From Akebia trifoliata (lineage: Eukaryota; Streptophyta; Magnoliopsida; Ranunculales; Lardizabalaceae), in the NCBI GenBank assembly GCA_017979445.1, contig CM030719.1:23427996-23491995 (forward strand): 64,000 nucleotides of DNA, in the 5' to 3' direction. Below, one piece after another: positions 12,201 to 24,356 of the stretch. Every line of letters begins with the position of its first letter. Within the stretch, counting starts at the first letter, position 1. A program made the translations under genes and the position numbers. The notes under the pieces are model-generated. The model saw only the letters and a list, made by a program, of their open reading frames with translations, was not told where the DNA came from and did not search any database.

Positions 12201-12875
12201 CTTGTTAATTGGGCCTCAAAATCCAAGCCCAATAATCTAGGAGTATTTGGGCTTATATGATTTTATAATGAGTGGTAATATCACAGCCCAATTATAATTT
12301 TAAGTTATCTGGCTAAACTGTTACATCCAAAGGGCCTGGCTCCCAAGCCCAAGCCCAGTCTGAGCCCGATCCTAAACATGAATGAGACCTAGTATGGGCA
12401 CTAGCCAGACTTGATCCATGAAAGATTGGGCTGACCCAAAACTCGGCCCATTGATAGTATGCAGAGTTGTTTTATACATTATTTATATTCTGGCTTTCGG
12501 AGCTGGTATGGAAACAGTTTTGGATGATCCAACCACAAATCGAATCATTCTCAATAGAGTGATATTATCGTAAAAATGGTCCATTAGATTATATAGTAAA
12601 TATATAAAAATAATTGATGGTTTTACAATATAATTAAAAAATATAGGGTTTGTTCTTTACAGAAGCTAGCTTCTAGAAAAAGTAGAAGCTTGTTCGTTAC
12701 AAAGGCATATAAGTTAGAAATTGATGTTCGTTTGACAGCTTTTTATTATTGGATTATGATAAAATGATCAGAATACCCTTAATATTGATTATGCACCCAG
12801 AATAAACAAAAAATGATCAGAATACTTAAATAAATATATAATTACAATATATATATATGGGTCGGGTTCCGTATA

Positions 12876-13221
12876 CCCCTATTACGACTCACATTGCGAC
12901 ACACTGTTTTGTCTTATATGGGAAAAAATGTTTGGAATGGGCTGATTTTTTGTGAGGATGATCTCTATGGTGAGGAGATCATCCTTGCCAAAAATCAGCT
13001 CATTATGAAACTTCTAGTCCCATGTTTACAAGTTGACAAATTTTAGACCGTCCAATTTTTGTCCATCAATTTTGATGGGGTTAGAAGTTTTGGAATGGGC
13101 TGATTTTTTGTCAGGATAATCCCCTCATCACAGAGATCATCCTCACAAAAAATCAGCCCATTCCAAACATTTTTGCCCATATAAGACAAACGGTGTGTTG
13201 CAATGTGAGTCGTAATAGGGG
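12876..13221. mobile_element. Foldback element, family F1, long palindrome
   Basis: The outer arms are near-perfect inverted copies: CCCCTATTACGACTCACATT on the left, and the same word read on the other strand ending near 13221. The arms continue through GTCTTATATGGG, GGAATGGGCTGATTTTTTG and GAGGATGATCTC, so most of the roughly 346 bp can fold back on itself. A central part has a second inverted pair. No coding capacity. Confidence 0.75.
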
Positions 13222-13408
13222 TCGTAATAACGCCATCCTATATATATATATATTAAAAAATTATAAAAATAATTATTTTCAATTTAAATAAATTTATAAA
13301 TTTTATAATTCTATCGAAATTTTGACAGTATTTTTTCTTAAAAATGGACATATGACATTGTCTTAATAAAGAAAATACCTGTATAATACACAATCCAATA
13401 TCCACATA

Positions 13409-14022
13409 AAAATGAAGGGTGTTTGGTAATAAAGTAGTGATGATGAATTGCTTTTGGTCTTGGTAGTAAAGATGAAGGCTATTTTGATAGTAATCATCTT
13501 TTATTTTTTAAGATTAAGTTTAGTTGAAAATTTGATTAAAGATGAAGGGTATTTTAGTAATCTTTTTCTTGAAAATTTGATTAAAAATGAAAGATATTTT
13601 AGTAAAAATGAAGGGTATTTAAGTAATTCTCTTTTATTTTTTAATGTTAACTTTGGTTGAAAATTTAATTAAAGATGAAGGGTATTTTAGTAATTCTTTT
13701 TTATTTTTCTAAGGTTAAGTTTGGTTGAAAATTTGATTAAAGATGAATGATATTTTGGTAAAGATGAAGGGTATTTTGGAAGATGAAGGGTATTTTGGTA
13801 AAGATGAAAGGTATTTTGATGATTTTTTTTTAGAAATTTGATTAAAGATGAAATGTATTTTGGTAAAGATAAAGGGTATTTTGGTAATTCTCTTTTATTT
13901 TTTAAAGTTAAGTTTGGTTGAAAATTTGATTAAGATGAAGGGTATTTTGATAATCTCCTTTAATTTTTTAAGATTAAGTTTTGTTGAAAATTTGATTAAA
14001 GATGAAGGGTATTTTGGTAAAT
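13409..14022 (+). repeat. AT-rich minisatellite, about 60-70 bp unit
   Basis: Imperfect tandem copies of a unit built from GATGAAGGGTATTTTGGTAA, TTTTATTTTTTAAG(G/A)TTAAG and GTTGAAAATTTGATTAAA. Some units are shortened so that GATGAAGG recurs after only 25-35 bp. The frames through it are a by-product of the repeat. It sits between F1 sequence and a possible hAT-like right end at 14040-14180. Confidence 0.8.
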
Positions 14023-14719
14023 ACACTTGAACCGTTTTACGCTTTTTACTTCTTGCAAAAGTCATTTAAAGAAGCCTCTCTTGGGTGACTTTCATTATGA
14101 GCTACTTTTGGGATTCAGTTAAAATCCGCTTGATCAAAAAAAGCCCAAATGAACATTATTCATCTTGCTTTTTTGGTTTAAAAGAAAAAAAAAAAAAAAA
14201 CTAACTCCTGAAACTCTAAAAGAACAGGCCCATAGATTTTTTTAAATTCCAGTATTCTTTTAATGGACTTATAATATGTCAACATGGATTTAAATTTGTG
14301 AGTATGAACTCATTTTATGAAAAATGCACTATATGAGTGGATCACAAAATTTGATATCGACGATTGATGATGGTAATGGCGATGATGTTGACAACAACAG
14401 TTCTTGATTATGGTGATCTTATTGGCTAGTATTTGCTCTAAAAAATCTTCCAGATGGGTTCTCTCTACCATATGCTTGCTTATACACAAAAAAAATGCAA
14501 CATCAATCACCAATCAAGTGTGCTGGTTGCAAAGCTTGGGAGCGTTGGATTGCTTATTGGACAAGACGTATATAACTATTTAGAGTATAATATCCAGATC
14601 TAATCCATTAACATACGGATTGGGTCAAATCTAATTTTATAACAAAATCTAAATAAACTTTATATATCTCAACAAATATATAATATAATTTATATACTTT
14701 CTAACATATTATCGGATCA

Positions 14720-15160
14720 GGACATGGTTGATCCAGATCTGATCCAACAAGATATCGGATTGAAACTTTATTGGAATCCAAAACATTGATCTGGACCCGA
14801 AGTTATTGGATTAGAATCAGGTCTGATTCGATCCATTGACAACTTTGAACAATTGAGATAAGACCATATTTTTATTCCTACAAAAATTTATTTTGTCAAG
14901 CATTTAACTTTATGTCGTTAGAAGACGTTGCTTTTGAAAGAATTGACTGGAAGAACATTATATATTTTCCTAAACCTAGTTAAATTTTGGGATAAGAATC
15001 ATTGCAGACCTGCATACCACTCATTATATATCTTAATGAAAATTTCATTATATGTGGTTGATTTGATTATACCCTTATAAATATAAATAATAAAAATGAT
15101 AAAGCTAAAGTTTGTATAAAACCATAATCATATTCTTTGACACAAAAAACTAATTTTATG
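14720..15160. repeat. Dispersed direct repeat, copy 1
   Basis: About 440 bp here, from GATCCAACAAGATATCGGAT through TTATGTCGTTAGAAGA and CATACCACTCATTATATAT to CTAATTTTATG, recurs with moderate divergence at 18365-18822. Both copies begin inside a degenerate GATCC(A/G)GAT-rich element. No protein is recognised; the repeat may be part of a larger unidentified transposon. Confidence 0.7.
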
Positions 15161-18100
15161 CTTTTTGGCATGGGCATCCTTTTTGAGGATGAAATGGTAG
15201 AAAAGGAAAGGTAATGAAGGTAAAGTTATATTATTTGGAAATGGGGAGAAAGGAAAAAATAATAAAATTGAAGGGTATTATTATAAAAGAGATAGAAGAT
15301 GAAAGACAATATATAAATTGAAGAAACATTTTTGAAAATGGGTAAAAGAGAAAAATTAATAAAGTTCGAGAGGTATTCTTGAAAATGAAAGAGTAGAAAA
15401 GGAAATAGAGTTGGAAGTTGTCCTTGAAATACATGTGAGATTGAATTTAAACCCTTATTTATAGGGGATAAACATTGGGAAGATAACTGTTATATTTTAT
15501 TATATAGATATAATGTTTTAAACTAAACTCGAACTAGTTGTTAACCATATTGTTTGACTCGATCGATCCCAATCGATTCGACCACATATCAAACTGGTCC
15601 AATGCATTCCAAGATGAAATATGAAATATGTTTTTTTGGTTTCTTCCCAAAACTAAGCATCTTCAACTTTTTGAGCAACTTATTTTACACTTTACCCTTT
15701 AACCTTAAGATTATATCCAATTTGACATTCAAATATAATTTTTTTTATCGCCCATTTTCTACCATAATATCCTAGTCAGACTTTCCCTTTGCATTCAAAA
15801 TCAAAATCTTTCAAAAATTCTCCTACTTGATTTGATAATAGCTTAGGCTCTTTAAAAATGTAAATTATTGATTTTCTAATAGATCTAAGTTTAGTTTAAT
15901 ATCTTCACATGTTAACTTAGCTAAATTTTGATACAATTTGTCATGTGTTAAAATTTTATGGGTATATTCACTTCAAATCCTCACGAGGTTAACTTATCCA
16001 CTAGGGATAACTTAAGGGTTTAAGGGCTTATTATATTTGCTAAATGCAATTAAGAGGCCTACAAAAGTGAAAATCCATGTATTCATATTAGATTAGTTTT
16101 AGTTTATTTATTTATTTTTCTAAGGGACTAGTAAAACTTATGTTGTGGGGTGTGATAAGGGCCATAAAATGTCCAATTAACTATTAATTTATAGAGCACT
16201 CAGGATTTTCAACTTAAAGTATTATTTTTAATGAATAAATTCCCTAAAATAGGTTTTTAATTTACTTTAATGGTTTTTAGAATAATTAGGTAATTTTGAA
16301 TATTTAATTTGATTTTTGGATATTTAATTTCGTGTAATATCTGTGTTTCAAATATTCAAAGAGATTAAGCCAGATATGGAGATAGATCTAAGAAGCAGAT
16401 ATAGTCGAGATTTGCAGTCAATCATGAAACATCAAAGTCAAATGGGAAAAACAGATATCCAATTTGACATTCAAATTTTAAACCAAGATCTCACCCACGA
16501 AGTTGGTGGTTACCAAAGGTTGGCAAAAAGTGAAGTATAAATGATTTAAAAAAAAAAAGTTTTTTAAGTTAGAGGGGATGTTAGATGAGTTAAGAGTTTA
16601 ACGAAGTATAGTTTGACCTCTAAACTCATAAAAGGAGTCAATGAATAAGTCATATATAAAAGTATATGCTTGCTAAACAAATTTTGTGGGCTTAAGGTTT
16701 TAGTGTAAATCCAAATAGATTTCATCTTTTTGGTCTCCAAGCACTCACCCAACATTTATGTACTTATTTAAGAGTATTTTTTTGCTTGTTTGGTCCCTGA
16801 AACATATTCATAAATTAAGTATGTCCTTGAGGGAACCATCATCATGTTCATGAAGTTGTGTCCACTTCGGACTGTTTTTGTTGATTTAGAGTGTTAAATA
16901 TAGATCTAAAAAGAACTACATTTTTTACTCGTAGCCTTTTTAAAATAAAAGTAAAGTGGTGTGTATCCTCTCTTTCTTCTTTAAGTCATTTGCATTAAAC
17001 AAGTTAAATTAGAAATTTAAAATACTTGAAAACTAAATGAATTGAAACAATTTACTATGAAATTAAAAATTCTTGAAGAGTTTATTATGAACTTAGAAAA
17101 GAAAGATTGGTTTACATTATGAAGACTTACTCTTTCCTCCTCATGCCATCTGAAAACAAAAATAACTAACTACGTAGATATACATTACTAAAAATTAAAA
17201 CTACATAAAAGTAAAAAACAAGGGATAGATAGAAGAGGGAATTGGGGGGTTTAATTACATATAAATAGACAATGATGTTCTACACCCCACCTTAGTCTTC
17301 TATTCTTCTTTGTTCTCACTTTAAACTTCTAGGTCGGGTGAGAAAAAAAATGGACAAATATTTTACTCTTTTAAAAGGTTTCAAGAACCAAATTTGATAG
17401 AATTTTGGGGTACTAGACTTTACGCCCTCTTCTATTTGATTTGGATGGGTATTTATTTATAGGCTCTAGGGAGATTCTTAAAGATATAAGTGTCCAATTT
17501 TTTTAACTTTAAAATATTCCTAAGAATACCTCAATAAACGACTTCAAATACATTCCATCAACTTATCCTTGATTATTTTTGCACCTCTTTAAATCTTATC
17601 AATCTTGATTATCAAAGGGTAGAGGTGTCAAAGCACTCAAAATTCTAAAAAAACTTAATTGAGGGATAAAAGTGTTTAAGTCCCTTAAATGTGGTCAATC
17701 TCTAGAGATTCTAGTAGTAATTTCATGTAATTTGTGATAGAAAATTTGGACATTTAGGATAATTATATAAGCTAGGGACCAAATGAGATTATGGGTTAGA
17801 TTGAAAGAATAAGATAATTACTAGAAAGCCTAGGTGGGAGAATTATGTGAAGTTTAATGCAAGGGAATAATGGGAAATGATGAGATTTTTTTTTTATAGG
17901 AATAAGCAACTAATTGGGGATTTAGGAGTAATTTCCTAAAGCACATTGTAAGCATTCAAGTGCTCTCATTCCCATCACAACTATTTAACTGAACTGAATT
18001 TAGGAGAGTGAAGGTCAAAGTGAGAAGACCTAGACATTATCTAAGTAAAGGCTAAGGCAAAAAAATAACTTGCATATTAGGTGAGTTACTGCCAACATAG

Positions 18101-18364
18101 AGAATGACTGGCCATTAAGTGACTAATAGCCAATGAATGGGTAAGCTTGGCCATTGGTCATTGAGAGGCAAGCTTTCATTGTTGATTTTTTTTCTTCCGA
18201 TAGCTCAAAAACACCAAATTAATGGAGGATGGGAGAAATTCAACGGCTCTAAGCTGTCAAATTTAGGGAACATCACAAGTTATGTCGGCCCTAGGTCGTC
18301 GAATTATGATTTCTAAAATTCATGGGCCTTGGCATGTCGTATTTTCTTATAGTATTTTTCAATT
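15161..18364. other. Unexplained AT-rich spacer
   Basis: No exon, RNA gene or element with clear ends was found. A purine-rich patch lies at 15180-15430. The longest plus-strand frame (16343-16540) is 65 codons, has no recognisable family and no splice context. The spacer separates the two copies of the 440-bp repeat, so it may be the interior of one large decayed element. Confidence 0.4.
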
Positions 18365-18885
18365 TTCACGTAATGTGATCCAGATCCAATCCAACAAGAT
18401 ATCGGATTGAAACCTTTTCGGAATCCAAAACATCGATCCAAACCCGAAGTTATCAAATCAGGTTTCGAGTCTAATTTGATCCATTGACAACCTTGAACAA
18501 TCGAGATAAAATCATATTTTTATTACTAAAAAAAATCCAAATTTTTTTCATCGAGCATTTAGCTTTATGTCGTTAGAAGAAATCGCTTTTGGAAGAATTA
18601 AATGGACGATTATTTATTTTCCTAATCCTAATTAAATTTTGGGATAGGACTTTGACAATCATAATCATCAGGGTCCTCCATACCACTCATTATATATTTT
18701 AATGAAAATTTCATTATATGTGGTTGGTTTGATTGTACCCATATAAATATAAATCATAAAAAAGATACAGCTAAGGTTTGTATGAAACACATATTCTTTG
18801 ACATGAAAAGCTAATTTTATGAAAAGATACAGCTAAGGTTTGTACGAAACACATATTCTTTGACATGAAAAGCTAATTTTATGAC
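18365..18885. repeat. Dispersed direct repeat, copy 2, with 62-bp tandem
   Basis: This is the second copy of the 14720-15160 segment in the same orientation. At its right end a unit of about 62 bp starting GATACAGCTAAGGTTTGTA is present twice in tandem (from 18764 and from 18826) with one obvious base difference. The first copy of the large repeat has the unit once, so the tandem arose later. Confidence 0.7.
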
Positions 18886-18939
18886 TAGATGGTTCCAGGC
18901 ATAAATTAATACTTGGTTGATTCAATTGTACTTCATCCT

Positions 18940-19890
18940 TCCCCATTGGAAAACCCGTGTTGTTCCTTGTTTCCTAAACAAGTACAGCAATTCATGTCGG
19001 TAAGCATGCATGTATAAACGTCCTCCACTTGTATCTAATCTATTCTCAAAGAATAAAACATATTTAGAAAATATTTGTTGATTCCTAAGAAATCAATTTT
19101 AATCACTAAACAAATCAGTACTTTTCCTCTTATTGCAGCCATTTGTTTGATCTGCCAAAAAAGATCTACGATTTCAAATAATTGAAAAAGTGCCGATTTT
19201 AATTTCTTGATAATAAGGGATTTTTCAATTAATTATTGATTTTCAAAAAATCTGTGATTTTTTCATCCATTCCTCCCTCAATTTTTTTCTGGGCTTATAT
19301 GGCTGCCCAAAAATTTTCCAATTTAATATAAATTGACCCCCGCTAAATAATTCACGAATCCAAAATTGATTACTATGGTGGATACTTTGTACATTTCAGG
19401 CCTTGGGGTGAATTTTTACTCGATTTCATAACTATCTATCCTAAGGGAATAGTAAGATTAAGAGATTGTATATCTAATTTTCGTGAAAATAATTGAAAGA
19501 TGGACTTAGACCCATAGCTTAGTTGATTTGACACATTGCAGAACAACTTTCAGGTCGTGGGTTCAAGTCATCTCCATGAGCACGTTTACCCGTAAAAAAT
19601 ATAATTGAAATATCTTATCATCACCCATGGACATAGGCAATCTCGTCGAATCACATAAATTTGTGTCGTATTATCATAGTTGAAAGATCTCATAATAGCT
19701 TAGTTGGTTTGCCTACATTTTTAATTTGATTATATATTATCATCTTTTCTCGCACACGAATTTCTACAATATGAGGTACTTGGAAAAGTCCCATTAACAA
19801 GGCCATGTTGTTCCTTGTAAGCCAGACAAGTAAAACTATATATGTGGGTAAGCATGCATGAACCTCCTACATTGTATCTAACCCAAAATT
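18940..19890. repeat. Short local duplication
   Basis: The segment containing TGTTGTTCCTTGT, ACAAGTA, GGTAAGCATGCATG and TTGTATCTAA occurs near 18955-19035 and again near 19805-19885 in the same orientation, with several differences. It suggests a second round of duplication in this neighbourhood. Confidence 0.5.
19508..19605 (+). mobile_element. tRNA-derived SINE fragment
   Basis: An A-box-like TAGCTTAGTTGATTTGACAC is followed 40 bp later by a B-box-like GGTCGTGGGTTCAAGTC. The same word order (AGCTCAGTTGGTTTAATAC, then GGGTTCAAGTCC) occurs on the minus strand at 31345-31430, so both belong to one SINE family. The tRNA cloverleaf does not close, so it is not a tRNA gene. Confidence 0.6.
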
Positions 19891-20666
19891 TGAAGTTTTT
19901 TTGCCACGTAGGAAGGTAGGATCGTGGATCACGATGACTTGTTTTATTGTTTGTGGACAAGACGCGTGTCCTCACTGTGTATTGATGAACACAATTGAAT
20001 AACGAATGTCAAGTATTTTGGACACATTTGAGACTTTCTTGTTGGATTTATAGGTCGAAGTCACCAATGTATGGTTGGGTTTATTATTTATTGTCTTGTT
20101 CTCTAAGGCTTGTCTATATCAAGGCCGATTCAAATTTTGTACTCTTTCTCTTGTCCCCTTTGTCATTAGATGCGTTCACCTTACTAATATTAAAATCAAC
20201 CTTGAATTTTGCATTACTAGTCTTTATTTTTTATTTATTTACAACCTTGGATAATGGGGTATATTTGACATGCATCTCTCAGTGAATTCTAGAGGACTAT
20301 AAGCTTAGCTCCTCCATGTACATGTTAGAATGAACCCATTCCCTAATTTTATATTTGAATGAACAATAAAGGAATCCGATTTGACTTGTATCAAGGGGTT
20401 TAAAAATGGGTTGAGTTTTGATGACTCATGAAAAAGCATATGATCCCAATTGTGCAAATACGAAATCCATTCATTTAGATTTACAGTCAAGATAATTATC
20501 AAGATACATATGAATCTTGTGCATGGTATTTCATGTTTACACTTGTGGGGGTCGTATTTTTTTCTTGAATCACTTGATATCACCCTGTTTAATATTAAAA
20601 TATAGGATGTTTAACCAAAACGAACACATAATTCGTGAAAGTTACTAAATTAATCAACAGAGTCGT

Positions 20667-20856
20667 GATTTTTTGATGCCCCCTCTGACACACACACCTT
20701 GGCGTGGCATGGGCTAGAACTATAGATTTTTCCTTGGGGTACACTACTGCACATCCTCATAAATATGTGCAGTTGTGTATTCTGAGAAAAATAATCTATG
20801 ATTCTAGCATATGCTACGTCATGGGGTGTGTGTTAGAGGGGGCGTCAGAAAATCGT
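20667..20856. mobile_element. Foldback element, family F2
   Basis: The left arm GTGATTTTTTGATGCCCCCT is mirrored at the right by AGGGGGCGTCAGAAAATCGT. The core is a hairpin around CTGCACATCC...TATGTGCAGTTGTGTATTC with an ATAGATTTTTCC/ATAATCTATGATTCT inverted pair. Six copies of this family are in the window. Non-coding. Confidence 0.7.
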
Positions 20857-21399
20857 TATTCTTAATCAATATTATTCATGTATTTTAATATTTATGAAAA
20901 TTGTCACATATTGTATTTTGTAATTATTATTATTTTTAATACTAAAATGATTATATACTATTATATGGTCATATTTGTGATTTACTCATTTATCTTTCTT
21001 GTAAACCGACACTTGAGGGCATAAGGGTGACAAGTTGTCCGTATGCCAATGATAGTACATCTGATAAACATTAAAAAAACTAATAACATGAAATTGAGTA
21101 TATGACCATTTTGTAGATATTACAAGGCATGACTGATTCTGTAGTTTCGGCAAAATACATAATTGTTTTACTAATTTCCACTTTTACCTACCCTTGGATT
21201 TTAGATACCTACACTATCAAACTATGTACACACCTCTCTTGCTTCAGTCTTTTGTGAAAGACTACCAAGAAAACGAGATGTCATGTTGAAATGATCGAAA
21301 TACCCTTGTCTTCAATCTTTTGTCAAAACTAAGTTGGATACTCACAAACTCTTTCTTATCAAACCTCCAGTGCCCCTTACTAGGCAATTAAAATTGAAT

Positions 21400-21540
21400 A
21401 ATGATTTTCTCATGCCCCCCTCTCACATATGCCCCCATCGTAGATCATTTGCCCATAAATCTTTTTCTTGTGTATCCCGAGGCAAATGATCTACAGTTCT
21501 ATGATGGGAGCGTATGTTAGAGCAAGGGCGTTAGATTATC
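21400..21540. mobile_element. Foldback element, family F2
   Basis: The left arm TGATTTTCTCATGCCCCCCT pairs with a right arm containing GCAAGGGCGTTAGATTATCA. The core CTTGTGTATCCCGAGGCAAATGATC matches the family, but the central hairpin is shortened compared with the copy at 20667-20856. Confidence 0.6.
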
Positions 21541-21680
21541 ACAACTCATTAAAATTATGTGGCATAGGCAGTATCTCTCTTGAATTTCCTTTAAAAAAGG
21601 AAAATTTATTTCATAATTTTAAGACCAAATTTTATAGCAAATGCCATTAGATCCCTTATTTCTTTGTAAAATATATATGA

Positions 21681-21880
21681 ATAATGATTTTCTAACTAGA
21701 AAGTCTTTACGGGGTCAATACTAGTCTGATGTGTCACGGATGCGGAACCACAAATCTATTTCCTCAGGATACACAAATGCAAATCCCTATAAAACTATGC
21801 ATTTGTGTATCCCGAGAAAACATATCTATGGTTCTATGTCTATAACAAATCAATCGAGTGAAGATTTTCAAGTTAGAATA
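21681..21880. mobile_element. Foldback element, family F2
   Basis: The core has TCCTCAGGATACACAAATGC and its inverted partner GCATTTGTGTATCCCGAG, flanked by CACAAATCTATT and ATATCTATGGTTCTATG. The outer arms (ATGATTTTCTAACTAGAAAG and the right end with TTTTCAAGTTAGAAT) are more diverged than in other members. Confidence 0.55.
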
Positions 21881-21942
21881 TCGACACTATATATATATAT
21901 ATATATAGTGTGTGTGTGTGTGAGAGAGAGAGAGAGGGTAAC

Positions 21943-22106
21943 GTTCGACAACCAACCTTAGGCAGTCAAAAATTTTTCCTATATGGCTCAAAACTTTCGG
22001 AATGAGCTGATTTTTTGTGAGGATGATTTACAAAAAATCAACCCATTATGATATTTTTAACCCATATAGGACAAAGGTGTCAGTTTCCTAACGTTGGTTG
22101 TCGAAC
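21943..22106. mobile_element. Foldback element, family F1, short
   Basis: The termini GTTCGACAACCAACCTTAGG and the right end, reading GTTCGACAACCAACGTTAGG on the other strand, form a clean inverted repeat of about 20 bp. The core is the F1 block GAATGAGCTGATTTTTTGTG / ACAAAAAATCAACCCATTAT. Confidence 0.75.
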
Positions 22107-22451
22107 ATAACTGATATATATAATAAAATACAATTGTAGGACCCACTTTTGTGGGGGATAAACTTTGATCCAATTAAGATAAACATCCCATCTGAGTATA
22201 ATTTTTGTGGGACCTATTTTATTACATTTCTTCTTAATCCCTCTAACTTTATTATATTTCATTTTTTACTCCTCTAATTCACATTATTGTTTTTCATTTT
22301 TTATCCTTTTAATTTCAATTTTTTTTTTAATAATACCTCCTAACTTTATCTTTTATTTGCATTTTTACTCCCTTATTAATCTCAAAGAAGATGCCCTTGT
22401 CATAGGTAGAGGTGAACTCTCTCTCTCTCTCTATATATATATATGGTCTCA

Positions 22452-22646
22452 TTCGGCAACTAATATTAGGAAACCAAAATTTATTGTAAATTGTGGTTAA
22501 AAGTTTTGGAATGGCATGATTTTTTGTGAGGATGATCCCTTCACCATAGAGATCATTTGGCCTCACAAAAAATCAGCTCATTCCAAAACTTTTAATCCAT
22601 ATAAGACAATTTTTGACTCCCAACGTTGGCTCTCTGATGTTGGGTT
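22452..22646. mobile_element. Foldback element, family F1
   Basis: The left arm begins TTCGGCAACTAATATTAGG. The F1 core is present twice inverted: GGAATGGCATGATTTTTTG and CAAAAAATCAGCTCATTCC around GATCCCTTCACCATAGAGATC. The right arm is GTTGGCTCTCTGATGTTGGG. It abuts the next F1 copy. Confidence 0.6.
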
Positions 22647-22998
22647 AGAAGTTTCAATATGGTGAGTGTTTGGAGGCCCTAAAGAGAGCAAAACATTGTG
22701 TCAAACATTTTTCAATATGTGGGTTAGGTATAGAGATCATCCTCACAAAAAATCAGCCCATACTAAAACTTCTAACCCAATTTACAAGTTGAAGGATCAT
22801 GGACCGTCATTTATTTGTAAATCATTTTTTTTTTTTAAGGTTAGAAGTTTCATGATGAGCTGAATTTTTTTAGGATAATCTCGACAGTACACCATCGAGA
22901 TCATCCTCACAAAAAATCAATTCATTCCGAAACTTTTATCCCATATATTGAAAAATATTTGGTACAATATTTGACTCTCGTTAGGGCTGTCGAGTACT
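22647..22998. mobile_element. Foldback element, family F1
   Basis: It contains two successive inverted F1 core pairs, each with a GATCATCCTCACAAAAAATC arm, and a spacer AAGGATCATGGACCGTC, like the 12876-13221 copy. The outer ends are less clear than in its neighbours. Confidence 0.5.
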
Positions 22999-23018
22999 AT
23001 GTATATATAGTTTTAGGT

Positions 23019-23384
23019 TTGGCAATCAACATTAAGGAGCCAACACGTTTGTCCTATATGGTTTAAAAGTTTCAGATTTGACTGATTTTTTGTGAGAACG
23101 ATCTTTATAGAGAGAAGACCACCTTCACAACAAATCAGCACAATCTAAAACTTCCAACCCCATAAAAAATGATATAAAAATTATGGACCGTTGAATTTTC
23201 ACCTGAAATTTGTAAATCACTTTTAATGGACTTAGAAGTTTTAGATTGAGCTGATTTTTTGTGAGAATGATCTTCTCACCATAGAGATCATCTCGGAGGA
23301 GGGATAACCCTCAATTACAAGACTCTAAGCCATATAAGACAACGATGGCTCCCTAATGATGGTTGTCTAATGTTGGTTGCCGAA
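23019..23384. mobile_element. Foldback element, family F1
   Basis: The termini TTGGCAATCAACATTAAGGA and the right end, TTCGGCAACCAACATTAGAC on the other strand, are inverted. The arms continue into GTCCTATATGG and the F1 core. A foreign word, GGAGGGATAACCCTCAATTA at 23297, interrupts the right arm and recurs at 23700. Confidence 0.65.
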
Positions 23385-23439
23385 CACTATATATATATTT
23401 CTTTCTAAGCAAGATAAAGTATTTGATCATGATAAAGAG

Positions 23440-23672
23440 TGCTGATTTTTAAACTCAACTTGACAAGGAAACTCAAAAACTCACTGGCTTGGCATGGGCA
23501 AAGAATCGTAGATTCTATCTCTTGGGATACACAACCAACCTGACCAACCTGCCATCTGTAGTTGTGTATCCCAAGAGTACATTTGTGTACCCCGAGCGAA
23601 AGAATGTATGGTACTTTGTGCATGACAGTGGGTGAATTTTGAGTTAGGCTATCAGGTTGAGTTCAAAAATCA
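23440..23672. mobile_element. Foldback element, family F2
   Basis: The left arm CTGATTTTTAAACTCAACTT pairs with the right arm, which reads ATGATTTTTGAACTCAACCT on the other strand. The core has TTGGGATACACAAC and its partner GTTGTGTATCCCAAGAG. The arms continue through GGCATGGGCAAAGAAT and its inverse near 23625. Confidence 0.65.
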
Positions 23673-23728
23673 TTAGTCTATGATAAAATCATGTACTGGG
23701 AGGAGGGATAACCCTCGATTACAAGACT

Positions 23729-24074
23729 CTAAGAAAAGGAGTCTCCCATGAAAACTTTTCGAGTCACAAAAGGAAATCTACCCAAAGAATCAAAAGAGAG
23801 GAGACAATGCCGATTTTGGAGCATTGTTTGCAAGACAAAATTTCCTTCTCTTGAACACATGCCCAAACCTCTCATTGGAATCCTAAGCATCTCGAAAATT
23901 TTGAGCACTAAACTCTCCAAAGCCCAAGGCAAGGAAACTTATTCCAAGTACCTCTAATAGTATTCACGACTATACACATAAAGGAATCAGATTCAATCAA
24001 AATCTATTTGAAGCTCAAAGTAATAATTGATATACCAATATGAAGAAGCACACTGAATTCAGCCACATTATTTG
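23729..24074 (-). pseudogene. Degenerate RNase H-like fragment of a LINE
   Basis: The minus-strand translation from 24074 leftwards includes ANNVAEFSVLLH, then ILIESDSFMCIVVNTIRGTW with one in-frame stop between them. This order (an N-N-V-A-E motif followed by an I-E-x-D-S motif) fits the RNase H domain at the end of plant LINE polyproteins. The continuation to 23729 is open in another frame but unrecognised. The fragment ends next to the hAT MITE at 24083, which may have landed in it. Confidence 0.45.
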
Positions 24075-24082
24075 CATGTAAG

Positions 24083-24356
24083 CAGGGGCGGAGCTGGTGG
24101 GGGCAATTGCCCCCACAGAACTTTGAGACACCCTTACATTTTCAGCTAATTACACACCCCATTTGTCCCCACTCCTTCACCTCTCTCTCTCTATTTGCCC
24201 CCACACTCTCATCACCCTCCAATTTTTGCCCCCACACCCTCACCTCCCTCCATTCATATTTTTCAGCATAAATAATTTTCCCACCATTCAAGTTCTTTAA
24301 CTATACGACTAACCATAGTTTGCCCCCACTACAAGAAAATCCTAGCTCCGCCCCTC
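24083..24356. mobile_element. hAT-type MITE with 8-bp TSD
   Basis: It begins CAGGGGCGGAGCTGGTGGGG and ends CCTAGCTCCGCCCCTC, an inverted repeat of about 13 bp with one terminal mismatch. A perfect 8-bp duplication, CATGTAAG, flanks it (24075-24082 and 24357-24364). The interior repeats TTGCCCCCAC and has no gene. The CAGGGGCGGAGC terminus is common among plant hAT MITEs. Confidence 0.9.

Noticed and set aside
13409..14022. CRISPR-like regular repeats
   Set aside because: Units are contiguous and variable without unique spacers, and the genome is plant; this is a minisatellite.
16343..16540. 65-codon plus-strand frame
   Set aside because: No recognisable motif, not conserved in the neighbouring repeats, no promoter or splice signals.
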